Origin: Pseudomonadota bacterium
Lineage (GTDB): Bacteria; Pseudomonadota; Gammaproteobacteria; Burkholderiales; Gallionellaceae
Direction of reading: 5' to 3'
Assembly (NCBI GenBank): GCA_021782365.1
Contig: JAJXVB010000008.1
Span: forward strand, 1-64,000
Length of the DNA stretch: 64,000 nt
Below the pieces are notes generated by a model. That model was not told the origin of the DNA. It did no database searches and saw only the letters and a list, made by a program, of their open reading frames with translations. Positions 6,914 to 15,444 of the stretch are shown here, piece after piece (position 1 is the stretch's first letter; each line of letters opens with the position of its first letter). Made by a program: the position numbers and the translations under genes.

Positions 6914-6954
6914 CTTATGGTCATTTTACCTTATTGCGCCCGAATGACCACAAG
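6914..6954. repeat. Imperfect 12-bp inverted repeat overlapping tRNA-like unit 2
   Basis: CTTATGGTCATT at 6914-6925 pairs with 6943-6954 at 11 of 12 positions. Position and geometry equal those of the repeat at unit 1, although the sequence differs, which suggests the hairpin itself is maintained. Confidence 0.5.
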
Positions 6955-6994
6955 CTTCGGAAACTGGTACTCTATCCAACTGAGCTGCGAGCGC
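6936..6994 (-). other. tRNA-Arg-like unit 2, without T arm
   Basis: A second 59-base unit of the same design. The acceptor strands are GCGCTCG/CGGGCGC, D stem GCTC/GAGT, anticodon stem CCAGT/GCTTG (one mismatch) and loop TTCCGAA, with no T arm. It lies 126 bases upstream of unit 1 in minus-strand orientation. The rest of 6763-7128 holds no gene that I can support. Confidence 0.55.
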
Positions 6995-7128
6995 GTGCAA
7001 AATGCGATATCTGAATGCAGACTAGCCGTTCAGAATGGCGCGCAGCATAGCGTTTTTTGCGGGTTTCGTCCACGGCGACATGGAACGCTGCCGTGTTATA
7101 TTTGCACTTTCAGATGCGAGGTGCGCCA

Positions 7129-7548
7129 GTGGCTTTCACAAACCCGAATGCCGACGAAATAAGACAACTGTTGAGAGAGATAAGGAGCGTGGCGGTGCTC
7201 GGGCTCTCGCCCAACGAATCGCGCCCGAGCTTTCGGGTCGCGAAGGGACTGCAGAACAAGGGCTACCGCATCATCCCTGTGCGCCCGATGGTTGTCGAGG
7301 TGCTCGGGGAGAAGGCGTATCCTGACCTCGAAAGCCTTCCCGAGAAGCCCGACATCGTCGACGTGTTCCGCGCGGCAGAGCATGTCCCAGAAATCGTCGA
7401 GAGCTGCATCGCTCTTGGCATCAAGCGCATCTGGTTGCAGGAAGGGATCGTGCACGAGGATGCTGCGATGCGCGCAAGGAATGCGGGCATCACCGTGGTG
7501 ATGGACCGCTGCCTTTGGCGCGACTGCATGAAGCTATGTTCAACATGA
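7129..7548 (+). CDS. CoA-binding domain protein (YccU-like)
   Basis: A 139-residue Rossmann-fold protein of the CoA_binding_2 family. The N-terminal FTNPNADEIRQLLREIRSVA leads into the nucleotide loop VLGLSPNESRPSFRVAKGLQ. It then shows GYRIIPVRP, DIVDVFRAAEHVP, and IKRIWLQEGIVHEDAA near the C-terminus, all typical of the family. The GTG at 7129 is chosen because it puts the conserved N-terminus in place and has GAGG upstream; ATG at 7114 is possible. CoA binding is known for relatives; the cellular role is not established. It overlaps tag by four bases. Confidence 0.85.
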   Translation: MAFTNPNADEIRQLLREIRSVAVLGLSPNESRPSFRVAKGLQNKGYRIIPVRPMVVEVLGEKAYPDLESLPEKPDIVDVFRAAEHVPEIVESCIALGIKRIWLQEGIVHEDAAMRARNAGITVVMDRCLWRDCMKLCST

Positions 7549-8123
7549 AGCGCTGCTCATGGGCAGGGGAAGATGAACTGTATCAGCGCTACCATGATGC
7601 GGAATGGGGCGTGCCGCTCTCCGACGACGAAAGGCTCTTCGAATTCCTGATACTGGAAGGCGCACAGGCGGGGCTGAGCTGGATCACGATACTGCGAAAG
7701 CGCGAGAACTACCGGGCGGCCTTCGACGGTTTCGATCCGCAGCGCATCGCTGCCTACGATGAAGAAAAAATTGAGGCGCTCCTGAAGGATCCCGGCATCG
7801 TGCGCAACCGGCTGAAGGTGAATGCGGCTGTCGTAAACGCGCAATGCTATCTTAAGGTGCAAAGCGAGTTCGGCAGCTTCAGCGATTTCCTATGGCGGTT
7901 CGTCGACGGAAGGCCTAAACAGAATTACTGGAAGAGCCTCAAGGATGTGCCTGCCAGCTCAAGGGAATCGGATGCGATGAGCAGGGAATTGAAGCGGCGC
8001 GGCTTCAAGTTCGTCGGAACGACGATATGTTATGCGTTGATGCAGGCGACAGGCATGGTGAACGACCATGCGACCGATTGTTTCAGGCATGAAGAAATCA
8101 GGCGACTTGGGTTAGAATCCTGA
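7545..8123 (+). CDS. tag: DNA-3-methyladenine glycosylase I
   Basis: A 192-residue base-excision repair enzyme that removes 3-methyladenine from alkylated DNA. Zinc ligands typical of Tag are present: Cys in MKRCSW, His in YHDAEWG, and the His/Cys pair in DHATDCF. Family motifs WGVPLSDDERLFEFLILEG and QAGLSWITILRKRENYR are intact. The ATG at 7545 overlaps the previous stop (ATGA), and an upstream ATG at 7536 would add only three residues. Length agrees with the family. Confidence 0.93.
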   Translation: MKRCSWAGEDELYQRYHDAEWGVPLSDDERLFEFLILEGAQAGLSWITILRKRENYRAAFDGFDPQRIAAYDEEKIEALLKDPGIVRNRLKVNAAVVNAQCYLKVQSEFGSFSDFLWRFVDGRPKQNYWKSLKDVPASSRESDAMSRELKRRGFKFVGTTICYALMQATGMVNDHATDCFRHEEIRRLGLES

Positions 8124-8159
8124 ATAAGGCGCGCATGCGGCGCCCAGTGGAGGCCATGG

Positions 8160-8984
8160 ATGTTACTTAAATTCACCAAGATGCACGGGGCGGGAAACGA
8201 CTTCGTGGTGATAGACGGCGTGAGGCAGCACGTCTATCTCAGCACTGAGCAGCTACGCCTTCTGGCCGACCGGCACTTCGGCGTGGGCTGCGACCAGATA
8301 CTGCTGGTGGAGAAACCGCACGATGCGAGCTCGGACTTCCGCTACCGCATCTTCAATGCGGACGGTGGCGAGGTCGAACAGTGCGGAAACGGTGCGCGCT
8401 GTTTCGTCCGCTTCGTGCACGAGCAGAAGCTGACGAACAAGACGGAGATCGTGGTCGAGACGCAAAACGGTTTGATACGTCCGCGTCTCGAGAGCGACGG
8501 GCGCGTGACGGTCAACATGGGCTCCCCCATATTCGATCCAGACCGTCTGCCTTTTACGAATGGGACAGGCGAAGTGAGCGAGCCGCTCGAGGTGGATGGC
8601 AGGACTTTGACGATCAGCGCGATCTCGATGGGCAATCCCCACGCGGTGCTGGTTGTCGACGATGTCGAATCCAGCGAACTCGAGAAAATAGGGCCGCTCA
8701 TCGAACATCATCCGCGTTTTCCCAAAAGGGTCAATGCGGGCTTCATGCAGGTCATGGACAGGCACCATATCCGCCTGCGCGTATACGAACGGGGTTCGGG
8801 GGAGACGCTGTCGTGCGGGACCGGAGCTTGTGCCGCGGTGGTTGCCGGCATCAGGCGCGGTCTCCTCGAAAGCCCCGTGTCGGTTGCCACGCATGGCGGG
8901 ACTTTGAGCATCGCCTGGGAAGGCGCGACGGTGTCCATGACGGGCCCCGCCATCAGCGTGTTCAACGGCGAGATTAACTTATAA
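8160..8984 (+). CDS. dapF: Diaminopimelate epimerase
   Basis: A 274-residue enzyme converting LL- to meso-diaminopimelate for lysine and peptidoglycan synthesis. The N-terminal signature [15 protein letters not shown] and both catalytic cysteine loops (QCGNGARCF and [11 protein letters not shown]) are present. Length equals the usual 274-276 residues. GGAGG precedes the start. It heads the dapF-DUF484-xerC series seen in many Proteobacteria. Confidence 0.97.
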   Translation: MLLKFTKMHGAGNDFVVIDGVRQHVYLSTEQLRLLADRHFGVGCDQILLVEKPHDASSDFRYRIFNADGGEVEQCGNGARCFVRFVHEQKLTNKTEIVVETQNGLIRPRLESDGRVTVNMGSPIFDPDRLPFTNGTGEVSEPLEVDGRTLTISAISMGNPHAVLVVDDVESSELEKIGPLIEHHPRFPKRVNAGFMQVMDRHHIRLRVYERGSGETLSCGTGACAAVVAGIRRGLLESPVSVATHGGTLSIAWEGATVSMTGPAISVFNGEINL

Positions 8985-8993
8985 GGTATGAGA

Positions 8994-9620
8994 ATGAATC
9001 CAGAGGACGTCGCACATTTTTTGCTGAACACGCCGGAATTTTTCGAGGAATATGCCGACACGCTGACGCAGATAAATCTTCCGCATCCTCACGGCGGCCG
9101 CACGATATCGTTGGGCGAGCGTCAGCTGCTCGCACTTCGCGAGAAGAACAAGGCGCTCGAGAAGAAGCTCCATGAGCTCGTCGAATTCGGCCGGGAAAAC
9201 GATGCGCTTCAGCACAAGCTGCATGAATTCACCAATTCCCTTTTTGCAGGGCGCGACCTTGCAACGCTGCAGGAGATGATTCCGCGCCTTCTGCGCGAAA
9301 TCTTCGCAGTGCCCCATGTGGCTCTGCATCTCTGGCAGGTTTCGCCTCCCAGCATGGAGCTTCTGGTGTTCACCGACGAGCTCGGAAAGCCTGCCTGCCT
9401 GCATCACGGCATGCACGATACCGCGCAGTGGTTCGGGGAGGCTGAAAATCAGCTGCATTCCTTCGCCTATCTGCCGCTCTATTCGAACAGCGTCTCCATT
9501 GGTCTTTTGGTGCTGGCATCGGAAGACAAGCAGCGCTTCTATCCCGGGATGGGGACGGTTTATCTGCAGTACATCGCGGAATCGGCGGCCAGCGCGCTGC
9601 TTCCCTATCTGGACCATTGA
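8994..9620 (+). CDS. DUF484 family GAF-like protein
   Basis: A 208-residue cytoplasmic protein. Residues 1-40 begin MNPEDVAHFLLNTPEFFEEY, the DUF484 signature. A coiled coil spans about 40-75 (LREKNKALEKKLHELVEFGREND). A GAF-like sensor domain occupies about 95-205. ATG at 8994 is preferred over 8988 because AAGG has better spacing. It sits between dapF and xerC, separated from xerC by one base. The biochemical role is unknown; conserved linkage with xerC suggests a partner function. Confidence 0.88.
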   Translation: MNPEDVAHFLLNTPEFFEEYADTLTQINLPHPHGGRTISLGERQLLALREKNKALEKKLHELVEFGRENDALQHKLHEFTNSLFAGRDLATLQEMIPRLLREIFAVPHVALHLWQVSPPSMELLVFTDELGKPACLHHGMHDTAQWFGEAENQLHSFAYLPLYSNSVSIGLLVLASEDKQRFYPGMGTVYLQYIAESAASALLPYLDH

Positions 9621-9621
9621 G

Positions 9622-10509
9622 ATGGACAAGGCAGGGCAGCTCGAAGGCTACCTTGCATGGCTGCGCTATGAGAAGCGCTATTCAGAGCTGACCGCAAGGA
9701 GCTATGAGCGCGATCTCAAATATCTCTTCGAACTCTCGAATGGCACGGACCTCGCAGACATAAAGGTCCATCAGGTCAGGCGTTTCATCGCCCAGCTGCA
9801 TGGGAAGGGGCTCTCCGGGCGTTCCCTTGCGCGCATGCTCTCCGCATGGCGGGGCTTCTACAACTACCTGATGCGCGAGCACGGCTTCGAGCACAATCCC
9901 TGCGTGGGTTTGCGCGCGCCCAAGTCAAAGAAGGCGCTGCCAGAAGCCTTGTCGCCGGATCAGGCGGTGCGCCTGGTCGATCTGCCCGGCGACACAGTCG
10001 AGGTGGTGCGGGACAAGGCGATGTTCGAGCTCTTCTATTCTTCAGGGCTTAGGCTTTCTGAGCTCGTTAATCTCGATCCCGAACATCTGGATCTGGATTC
10101 TGGCGAAGTGCGGGTGACGGGAAAGGGCAGCAAGACGCGCATCGTGCCCGTGGGAAGCCATGCGATGTTGGCACTGCGCGCATGGCTTGAAGAGAGGCCA
10201 AGGCTCGCGCTTGCGGAAGAGCGTGCGCTTTTCGTGGGCGCGCGCGGCGCCCGCATCTCGCCTCGCGTGGTCCAGCTTCGCGTCAAGCAGTGGGGGATCA
10301 AGCAGGGATTGAACGCCAGCGTATACCCTCATGTGCTCAGGCATTCCTTCGCAAGCCATGTGCTTCAGTCGTCAGGCGACCTGAGAGCCGTGCAGGAGAT
10401 GCTGGGGCATGCAAGCATCTCGACCACGCAGGTCTACACGCATCTCGACTTCCAGCATCTGAGCAAGGTCTACGACGCTGCGCACCCGCGCGCGAAAAAG
10501 AAGGACTAG
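9622..10509 (+). CDS. xerC: Tyrosine recombinase XerC
   Basis: A 295-residue recombinase resolving chromosome dimers at dif with XerD. The N-terminal SAM-like domain (LEGYLAWLRYEKRYSELTARSYERDL) precedes the catalytic domain. Catalytic residues are visible in SSGLRLSELVNLD (Arg), TGKGSKTR (Lys), HVLRHSFASHVL (His-x-x-Arg), LGHASISTTQVYTHLDF (His and Tyr). The start at 9622 follows the DUF484 stop by one base. Its TAG stop overlaps the pilU TAG stop on the opposite strand in a CTAG palindrome. Confidence 0.95.
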   Translation: MDKAGQLEGYLAWLRYEKRYSELTARSYERDLKYLFELSNGTDLADIKVHQVRRFIAQLHGKGLSGRSLARMLSAWRGFYNYLMREHGFEHNPCVGLRAPKSKKALPEALSPDQAVRLVDLPGDTVEVVRDKAMFELFYSSGLRLSELVNLDPEHLDLDSGEVRVTGKGSKTRIVPVGSHAMLALRAWLEERPRLALAEERALFVGARGARISPRVVQLRVKQWGIKQGLNASVYPHVLRHSFASHVLQSSGDLRAVQEMLGHASISTTQVYTHLDFQHLSKVYDAAHPRAKKKD

Positions 10510-11642
10510 GTCATCTGCAGGTTGTGGGTGCCGCTCAGCATGTCGCGGTCCACCGTGTGGCGGCTCTCGAGCTTGATCTTGAGACGCAGGTCGTTCACGG
10601 AGTCCGCGTTCTTCAAGGCTTCCTCGTAGCCTATGGTGCCGCTCTCGAACAGGTCGAACAGCGCCTGGTCGAAGGTCTGCATGCCGAGCTCCCGAGACTT
10701 CGCCATCACGCCCTTGATCGCATGCACCTCGCCCTTGAAGATCAGATCCGAGATCAGCGGGGAATTGAGCAGGATCTCCATCGCGGCGGCCCGCCCCGTG
10801 CCGTCCTTCTTCGGGATCAGCCTCTGCGAGATCAAGGCCTTGGTGTTCAAGGACAGGTCCATCAGCAGCTGTTCGCGCCTCTCCTCGGGGAAGAAGTTGA
10901 TGATGCGGTCCAGCGCCTGGTTCGCGCTGTTAGCGTGCAAGGTGGCCATGCAAAGGTGGCCGGTCTCGGCGAAGGCGACGGCGTATTCCATGGTCTCGCG
11001 GTCCCTGATCTCGCCGATCAGGATCACGTCGGGCGCCTGGCGCAGCGTGTTCTTCAGCGCCGCCTCCCAGGATGCCGTGTCCACGCCGACCTCGCGGTGC
11101 GTCACGATGCAGTTGCCGTGCTCGTGCACGTATTCAACCGGGTCCTCGATGGTGATGATGTGGCCATAGCTGTTGTGGTTGCGGTGTCCCAGCATCGCAG
11201 CCAGCGTCGTCGATTTTCCCGAGCCCGTCGCGCCCACCAGGATCACCAGGCCGCGTTTGGTCATCACGACGTCCTTCAGGATGGGGGGCAGGCCCATCGC
11301 GTCGAGATCGGGAATCTTGGTGGTGATGGTGCGCATCACCATGCCGACATTCTGCTGCTGCATGAAAACATTCACGCGGAAGCGGCCTATCCCGTGAGGG
11401 CTGATCGCGAAGTTGCACTCGTGGTTCGCCTCGAATTCCGCCGTCTGGCGGTCGTTCATGATGCTGCGCGCGAGTTCCCGGGTATGCTGGTGCGAAAGCG
11501 GCTGGCTGGATACCGGAATCAGTTTTCCGTCAACCTTGAAGGCGGGAGGGAAGCCTGCGGTGATGAACATGTCCGAGGCTTTCTTGCTGACCATGCCGCG
11601 CAGCAAGTTGTGTATCAGCTCTGTGGCCTGATCTCTTTCCAT
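10506..11642 (-). CDS. pilU: Type IV pilus retraction ATPase PilU
   Basis: A 378-residue hexameric ATPase assisting PilT in pilus retraction at the inner-membrane base. Walker A is GATGSGKSTTLAAM near residue 135. The Asp box and Walker B follow in IITIEDPVEYVHEHG and PDVILIGEIRDRETM, and the His box in TGHLCMATLHANSA. The PilT-specific AIRNLIRE motif is absent (SPLISDLIFKGEVHAIK here), which marks it as PilU. It lies 23 bases after pilT in the same operon. Confidence 0.93.
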   Translation of the reverse strand: MERDQATELIHNLLRGMVSKKASDMFITAGFPPAFKVDGKLIPVSSQPLSHQHTRELARSIMNDRQTAEFEANHECNFAISPHGIGRFRVNVFMQQQNVGMVMRTITTKIPDLDAMGLPPILKDVVMTKRGLVILVGATGSGKSTTLAAMLGHRNHNSYGHIITIEDPVEYVHEHGNCIVTHREVGVDTASWEAALKNTLRQAPDVILIGEIRDRETMEYAVAFAETGHLCMATLHANSANQALDRIINFFPEERREQLLMDLSLNTKALISQRLIPKKDGTGRAAAMEILLNSPLISDLIFKGEVHAIKGVMAKSRELGMQTFDQALFDLFESGTIGYEEALKNADSVNDLRLKIKLESRHTVDRDMLSGTHNLQMT

Positions 11643-11665
11643 GAGGTACTCCTAAAGTGATGCAT

Positions 11666-12709
11666 TTAAAGCGGGAACATGTCCTTGTTCATCGCCTTGG
11701 ACCGCGCCTCGGCGGAGGCGACGGTGTTGTTCTTCACGAGCGATATCAGACACTGATCCAGGGTCTGCATGCCCATGCCCTGGCTCGTCTGGATCGCGGA
11801 ATACATCTGAGGCACCTTGGCTTCGCGTATCAGGTTGCGGATCGCGGGCGTGCAGATCATGATCTCGTGGGCGGCGACGCGTCCCGCGCCGTCCTTGGTC
11901 TTGAGCAGGGTCTGGGAGATCACGGCGCGCAGGGACTCCGAAAGCATGGCCCTCACCATCTCCTTTTCGTCTGCCGGGAAGACGTCGATGATACGGTCTA
12001 TGGTCTTGGCCGCAGAGCTCGTGTGCAGCGTCCCGAAAACCAGATGGCCCGTTTCTGCAGCGGTCATTGCAAGCCTTATGGTCTCGAGATCGCGCATCTC
12101 GCCGACCAGGATCACGTCGGGGTCCTCGCGCAGCGCGGAACGCAGCGCGTTGTTGAAGGACAGCGTGTCGCGCCCCACCTCGCGCTGGTTGATAAGGCAT
12201 TTTTTGGATTCGTGGACGAATTCGATCGGGTCCTCGACGGTCAGGATGTGGCCCTGCTCCTTCTCGTTGATGTAATGGATCATCGCCGCGAGCGTGGTGG
12301 ACTTGCCTGAACCTGTGGGGCCGGTGACCAGCACAAGGCCTCTCGGGTAGCTTGCGATATCGCTGAAGATTGCGGGTGCTTTCAGGTCTTCCAGGCTGAA
12401 AACCTTGGATGGAATCGTGCGCATCACGGATGCGGCGCCGCGCTGCTGTATGAATGCGTTGACGCGGAAGCGCGCGAGATTGGGAACCTCGAAGGAGAAG
12501 TCGACCTCCTTGTGTTCCTCGTAGACCTTGCGCTGCTCGTCGTTCATGATGTCGTAGACCATCGCATGGACTTCCTTGTGCGACATCGCTGGCAGATTGA
12601 TGCGCCTCATGTCGCCGTGCACGCGTATCATCGGCGGGAGACCTGCCGAGAGATGGAGATCGGAGGCCTTGTTCTTGACGCCGAAAGCGAGCAGTTCGGT
12701 GATATCCAT
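11666..12709 (-). CDS. pilT: Type IV pilus retraction ATPase PilT
   Basis: A 347-residue hexameric motor ATPase that depolymerises type IV pili, needed for twitching motility and DNA uptake. The N-terminal MDITELLAFGVKNKASDLHL and the PAS-like domain lead to Walker A GPTGSGKSTTLAAMI, the Asp box ILTVEDPIEFVHESK, Walker B DVILVGEMRDLETI and the His box TGHLVFGTLHTSSA. The diagnostic AIRNLIRE motif is present near residue 290. Divergent from yggS, an arrangement common in beta- and gammaproteobacteria. Confidence 0.97.
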   Translation of the reverse strand: MDITELLAFGVKNKASDLHLSAGLPPMIRVHGDMRRINLPAMSHKEVHAMVYDIMNDEQRKVYEEHKEVDFSFEVPNLARFRVNAFIQQRGAASVMRTIPSKVFSLEDLKAPAIFSDIASYPRGLVLVTGPTGSGKSTTLAAMIHYINEKEQGHILTVEDPIEFVHESKKCLINQREVGRDTLSFNNALRSALREDPDVILVGEMRDLETIRLAMTAAETGHLVFGTLHTSSAAKTIDRIIDVFPADEKEMVRAMLSESLRAVISQTLLKTKDGAGRVAAHEIMICTPAIRNLIREAKVPQMYSAIQTSQGMGMQTLDQCLISLVKNNTVASAEARSKAMNKDMFPL

Positions 12710-12763
12710 TATAATGTTCCAAGTATGTGTTTCATCGCGGCCAGTAGGAGCAGTTGAGAGATT

Positions 12764-13465
12764 ATGACAACAATAGCTTCAAACTTGCAAGCCGTGCGAG
12801 AATCGATTGCGGCATCGGCGGCATCCATAGGGCGCAATGCGGACGAAATCGCCCTTTTGGCGGTGAGCAAGACGTTTCCTGTAGAGGCGATAAGGGAGGC
12901 GTTTTCGGCGGGACAGAGGCGCTTTGCGGAGAGCTATGTGCAGGAGGCGCTGCCCAAGATAGAAACACTGAAGGGCCTTGGCATCGAGTGGCACTTCATC
13001 GGACCGATACAGGCAAACAAGACTAGGCCTATCGCTCAGAACTTCGCATGGGTGCACAGCGTGGACAGGCTCAAAATCGCAGAGCGCCTTTCGGATCAGC
13101 GCCCCGCTGGCATGCCGCCATTGCAGGTCTGCCTTCAGGTCAACATCAGCGGGGAAGCAAGCAAGAGCGGGGCTGCGCCCAATGAGGTTCTTGAGTTTGC
13201 GAAGGGTATGGCAATGCTGCCGAATCTTTCCTTGCGCGGGCTGATGGCGGTCCCTGCCCCTGGCAACGATAAGGCTTCACAGCGCGCCGCATTCGCGGAG
13301 TTGAGAAGGCTTTATGAAATGCTGAAGGGGGAGGGCTTGAGTCTGGATACGCTCTCCATGGGCATGTCCGACGATTATCCTTCGGCGATCGCGGAGGGGG
13401 CGACCATCGTGCGCATCGGCTCGGCCATCTTTGGCAGGCGGAATTATATGGAAAGGAAAGCATGA
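12764..13465 (+). CDS. yggS: Pyridoxal phosphate homeostasis protein (YggS/PROSC)
   Basis: A 233-residue TIM-barrel PLP-binding protein that keeps free pyridoxal phosphate in balance. The PLP lysine is in LLAVSKTFPVEAI. Family motifs follow: FAESYVQEALPKI, WHFIGPIQANKTRPIA, and the C-terminal SMGMSDDYPSAIAEGATIVRIGSAIFGRR. It starts a compact operon with proC, yggT and yggU and overlaps proC by four bases (ATGA). Confidence 0.95.
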   Translation: MTTIASNLQAVRESIAASAASIGRNADEIALLAVSKTFPVEAIREAFSAGQRRFAESYVQEALPKIETLKGLGIEWHFIGPIQANKTRPIAQNFAWVHSVDRLKIAERLSDQRPAGMPPLQVCLQVNISGEASKSGAAPNEVLEFAKGMAMLPNLSLRGLMAVPAPGNDKASQRAAFAELRRLYEMLKGEGLSLDTLSMGMSDDYPSAIAEGATIVRIGSAIFGRRNYMERKA

Positions 13466-14271
13466 ACATCTGTTTCATAGGCGGCGGCAACATGTCGACC
13501 GCGCTGATAGGGGGGCTTTTGGGCCAGGGGTTTTCGGCTGATGAAATCAGCGTCGTGGAAATCAATCCTGAGAATCGCGAGCGCCTCTTTCGAGACTTCG
13601 GGGTTCGCGCAGTGGAAGACTTGGAAGAGGGGGTGGGGGGAAGTGAGGCTATCGTCCTGGCGGTCAAGCCCCAGCAGCTTCAGGATCTGCTAAAAAATCT
13701 ATCTCCCCTGCTTTCGGGCCAGCTCCTGATCTCGATTGCGGCCGGCATACGGGCGGTGGACATCGCCCGCTGGACGGGGGCGCGCTCGGTGGTGCGCGCG
13801 ATGCCCAACACGCCGGCGCTGATCAAAAGCGGCATCACGGGTATGTATGCGCTGCCCGAGGCTGGGGCTGGGCAGAAAGAAGCGGCGCAGCGCATCCTGT
13901 CTGCGGTGGGGGAAGTGGTGTGGCTAGAGAATGAGGCGATGATGGACTCGGTCACGGCCATCTCGGGCAGCGGCCCTGCCTATGTGTTCTACATGATGGA
14001 GGCGCTGCAGCAGGCGGCAGTGGAGCTTGGATTTTCAGACGAGGATGCGAAAAGGCTCAGCCTTGCGACCTTTTTGGGCGCAAGCAAACTGGCTGCTGGG
14101 AGCGCTGATCCCGTGGACGTTTTGCGCGCCAGAGTCACTTCGAAGAACGGCACGACGGAGCGCGCGCTGATGAGCATGGAAGGAAATCACGTGAAGCAGC
14201 ACATCGTCGACGCGGCAAAGGCCGCGGCTGCCCGCTCACGCGAGCTTGGCGACGAGCTGGGGAATTCGTGA
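13462..14271 (+). CDS. proC: Pyrroline-5-carboxylate reductase
   Basis: A 269-residue NAD(P)H-dependent enzyme for the last step of proline synthesis. The nucleotide-binding start is MNICFIGGGNMSTALIGGLL. Further motifs are AVKPQQLQDLL, VVRAMPNTPALIKSGITGMYA, and the substrate/dimer signature AISGSGPAYVFYMMEAL followed by ASKLAAGS and VTSKNGTTERAL. Full length. Translationally coupled at both ends to yggS and yggT. Confidence 0.96.
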   Translation: MNICFIGGGNMSTALIGGLLGQGFSADEISVVEINPENRERLFRDFGVRAVEDLEEGVGGSEAIVLAVKPQQLQDLLKNLSPLLSGQLLISIAAGIRAVDIARWTGARSVVRAMPNTPALIKSGITGMYALPEAGAGQKEAAQRILSAVGEVVWLENEAMMDSVTAISGSGPAYVFYMMEALQQAAVELGFSDEDAKRLSLATFLGASKLAAGSADPVDVLRARVTSKNGTTERALMSMEGNHVKQHIVDAAKAAAARSRELGDELGNS

Positions 14272-14831
14272 TGCTTGCCGAAGCGCTGATTTTTCTGCTG
14301 AATGTCGTCGTGCAATCTTTCGCGGCGATACTGCTGCTGCGCTTTCATTTGCAATGGCTGCGCGCGCCGATGCGCAACCCGATAGGCGAATTCGTGATGG
14401 CGTTCAGCGACTTTTTGGTGCTGCGTGCGCGCCGTCATATCCCCGCGGTCAGCGGGTACGACACCGCGACGCTGCTTTCTGCATGGATAGTCGAGGCGGT
14501 CTATCTTGCGCTGGTCTCATGGCTCGAGAGCGGACACTTCTTTTCGCCGTTCGGCATCCTGGTGCTCGCAGCGGTAAAACTCCTGTCGACCAGCATCTAT
14601 ATTTTGATGGCAGCGCTTCTCGTCCAGGCCGTCCTGTCCTGGATCAATCCCTACACGCCGATTGCGGCGCTGCTCAATGCGATCACATACCGCTTTCTTC
14701 GCCCATTGCGCCGCATCGTGCCTTTGATAGGCGGCATAGACCTGACCCCCATGGCGCTTCTGGTGATCTGCCAGCTGCTCCTGATCCTGCCGGTTGCGAT
14801 GCTGGAGAATTTCGCAGCCCGCCTGCTCTGA
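14271..14831 (+). CDS. yggT: YggT family membrane protein
   Basis: A 186-residue inner-membrane protein with the usual two-repeat YggT layout. Each half has two hydrophobic helices; the second half contains the family signature SWINPYTPIAALLNAITYRFLRP followed by RRIVPLIGGIDLTPM. ATG at 14271 overlaps the proC stop by one base; the GTG at 14268 is a less likely start. Relatives have been linked to osmotic stress and to cell-envelope or division factors; the exact function is unknown. Confidence 0.9.
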   Translation: MLAEALIFLLNVVVQSFAAILLLRFHLQWLRAPMRNPIGEFVMAFSDFLVLRARRHIPAVSGYDTATLLSAWIVEAVYLALVSWLESGHFFSPFGILVLAAVKLLSTSIYILMAALLVQAVLSWINPYTPIAALLNAITYRFLRPLRRIVPLIGGIDLTPMALLVICQLLLILPVAMLENFAARLL

Positions 14832-15118
14832 TGTGGTATCGCATAGGCGAAGATTCGATCACACTGACGCTGCACATCCAGCCCGGTGCGAAGAAGAGCG
14901 GGATCGCGGGGCTGCACGGCGATGCGTTGAAGATCAGGCTTGCCGCGCCTCCCATAGAGGGCCGCGCAAACGAGGCGCTTTTGAAATACATGGCCAGGCT
15001 TTTCGATGTGCCGTTGCGCCAGATTGTCCTGCTCCAGGGAGAGCAATCGCGCCACAAGGTCGTCTCTATCAAAGGCAGCCAGGTTGATCCGGAAACCCTG
15101 ATCGAAGGGAGTGACTAG
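14831..15118 (+). CDS. yggU: YggU/DUF167 family protein
   Basis: A 95-residue small basic protein of DUF167. Visible motifs are LHIQPGAKKSGIAGLHGDALKIRL, then APPIEGRANEALLKYMA and the C-terminal QSRHKVVSIKG. Known structures of the family show a single alpha/beta domain, with no established biochemical function. The start codon shares one base with the yggT stop, so it belongs to the yggS-proC-yggT operon. Confidence 0.9.
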   Translation: MWYRIGEDSITLTLHIQPGAKKSGIAGLHGDALKIRLAAPPIEGRANEALLKYMARLFDVPLRQIVLLQGEQSRHKVVSIKGSQVDPETLIEGSD

Positions 15119-15122
15119 GCTG

Positions 15123-15443
15123 TCACTGATGAAGCGGACAGGAGGCGATCTCCTTGTCGGTACGATAGGGAGAGAAAATCTGCAGCTGCCACGAGCCTGT
15201 GAGTTTTGCGCTGAACTTTGAGATGCCAGACGAGATCTTGGCGCATGCCTCACGCCCAGCTTCATCGTCGTCGCTGTCGATCACGACTTCTGCAGTGGAA
15301 TTTTCCACCCTGCATTGCCTTGCGAGACTGGTGTCCATGATGGCCGTGCAAAGCGCTGCCTCAGCCTTGGCCTGCTGATGTTGGGAGCTGCCGCATCCTG
15401 TCGTCATAAGCATTGCGGCCAGAAGTATGATGGTCGTTCTCAT
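15123..15443 (-). CDS. Small predicted lipoprotein
   Basis: A 106-residue secreted protein. Its N-terminus MRTTIILLAAMLMTTGCGSS is a lipoprotein signal peptide, with a lipobox-like TTGC and Cys17 as the acylation site. The mature part has four further cysteines (ALCTA, RQCRV, EACAK and ASCPL), suggesting two disulfides. It lies one base downstream of rng and may be co-transcribed with it. No family recognised; function unknown. Confidence 0.7.
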   Translation of the reverse strand: MRTTIILLAAMLMTTGCGSSQHQQAKAEAALCTAIMDTSLARQCRVENSTAEVVIDSDDDEAGREACAKISSGISKFSAKLTGSWQLQIFSPYRTDKEIASCPLHQ

Positions 15444-15444
15444 G

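Noticed and set aside
6686-6994. Three functional tRNA-Arg genes in tandem
   Set aside because: Only 6686-6762 has a T arm and encoded CCA; the other two units lack the T arm and cannot be ordinary tRNAs.
10290-11660. Plus-strand open frame of 456 codons opposite pilU
   Set aside because: Shadow of pilU, rich in His, Gln and Arg, with no recognised motif.
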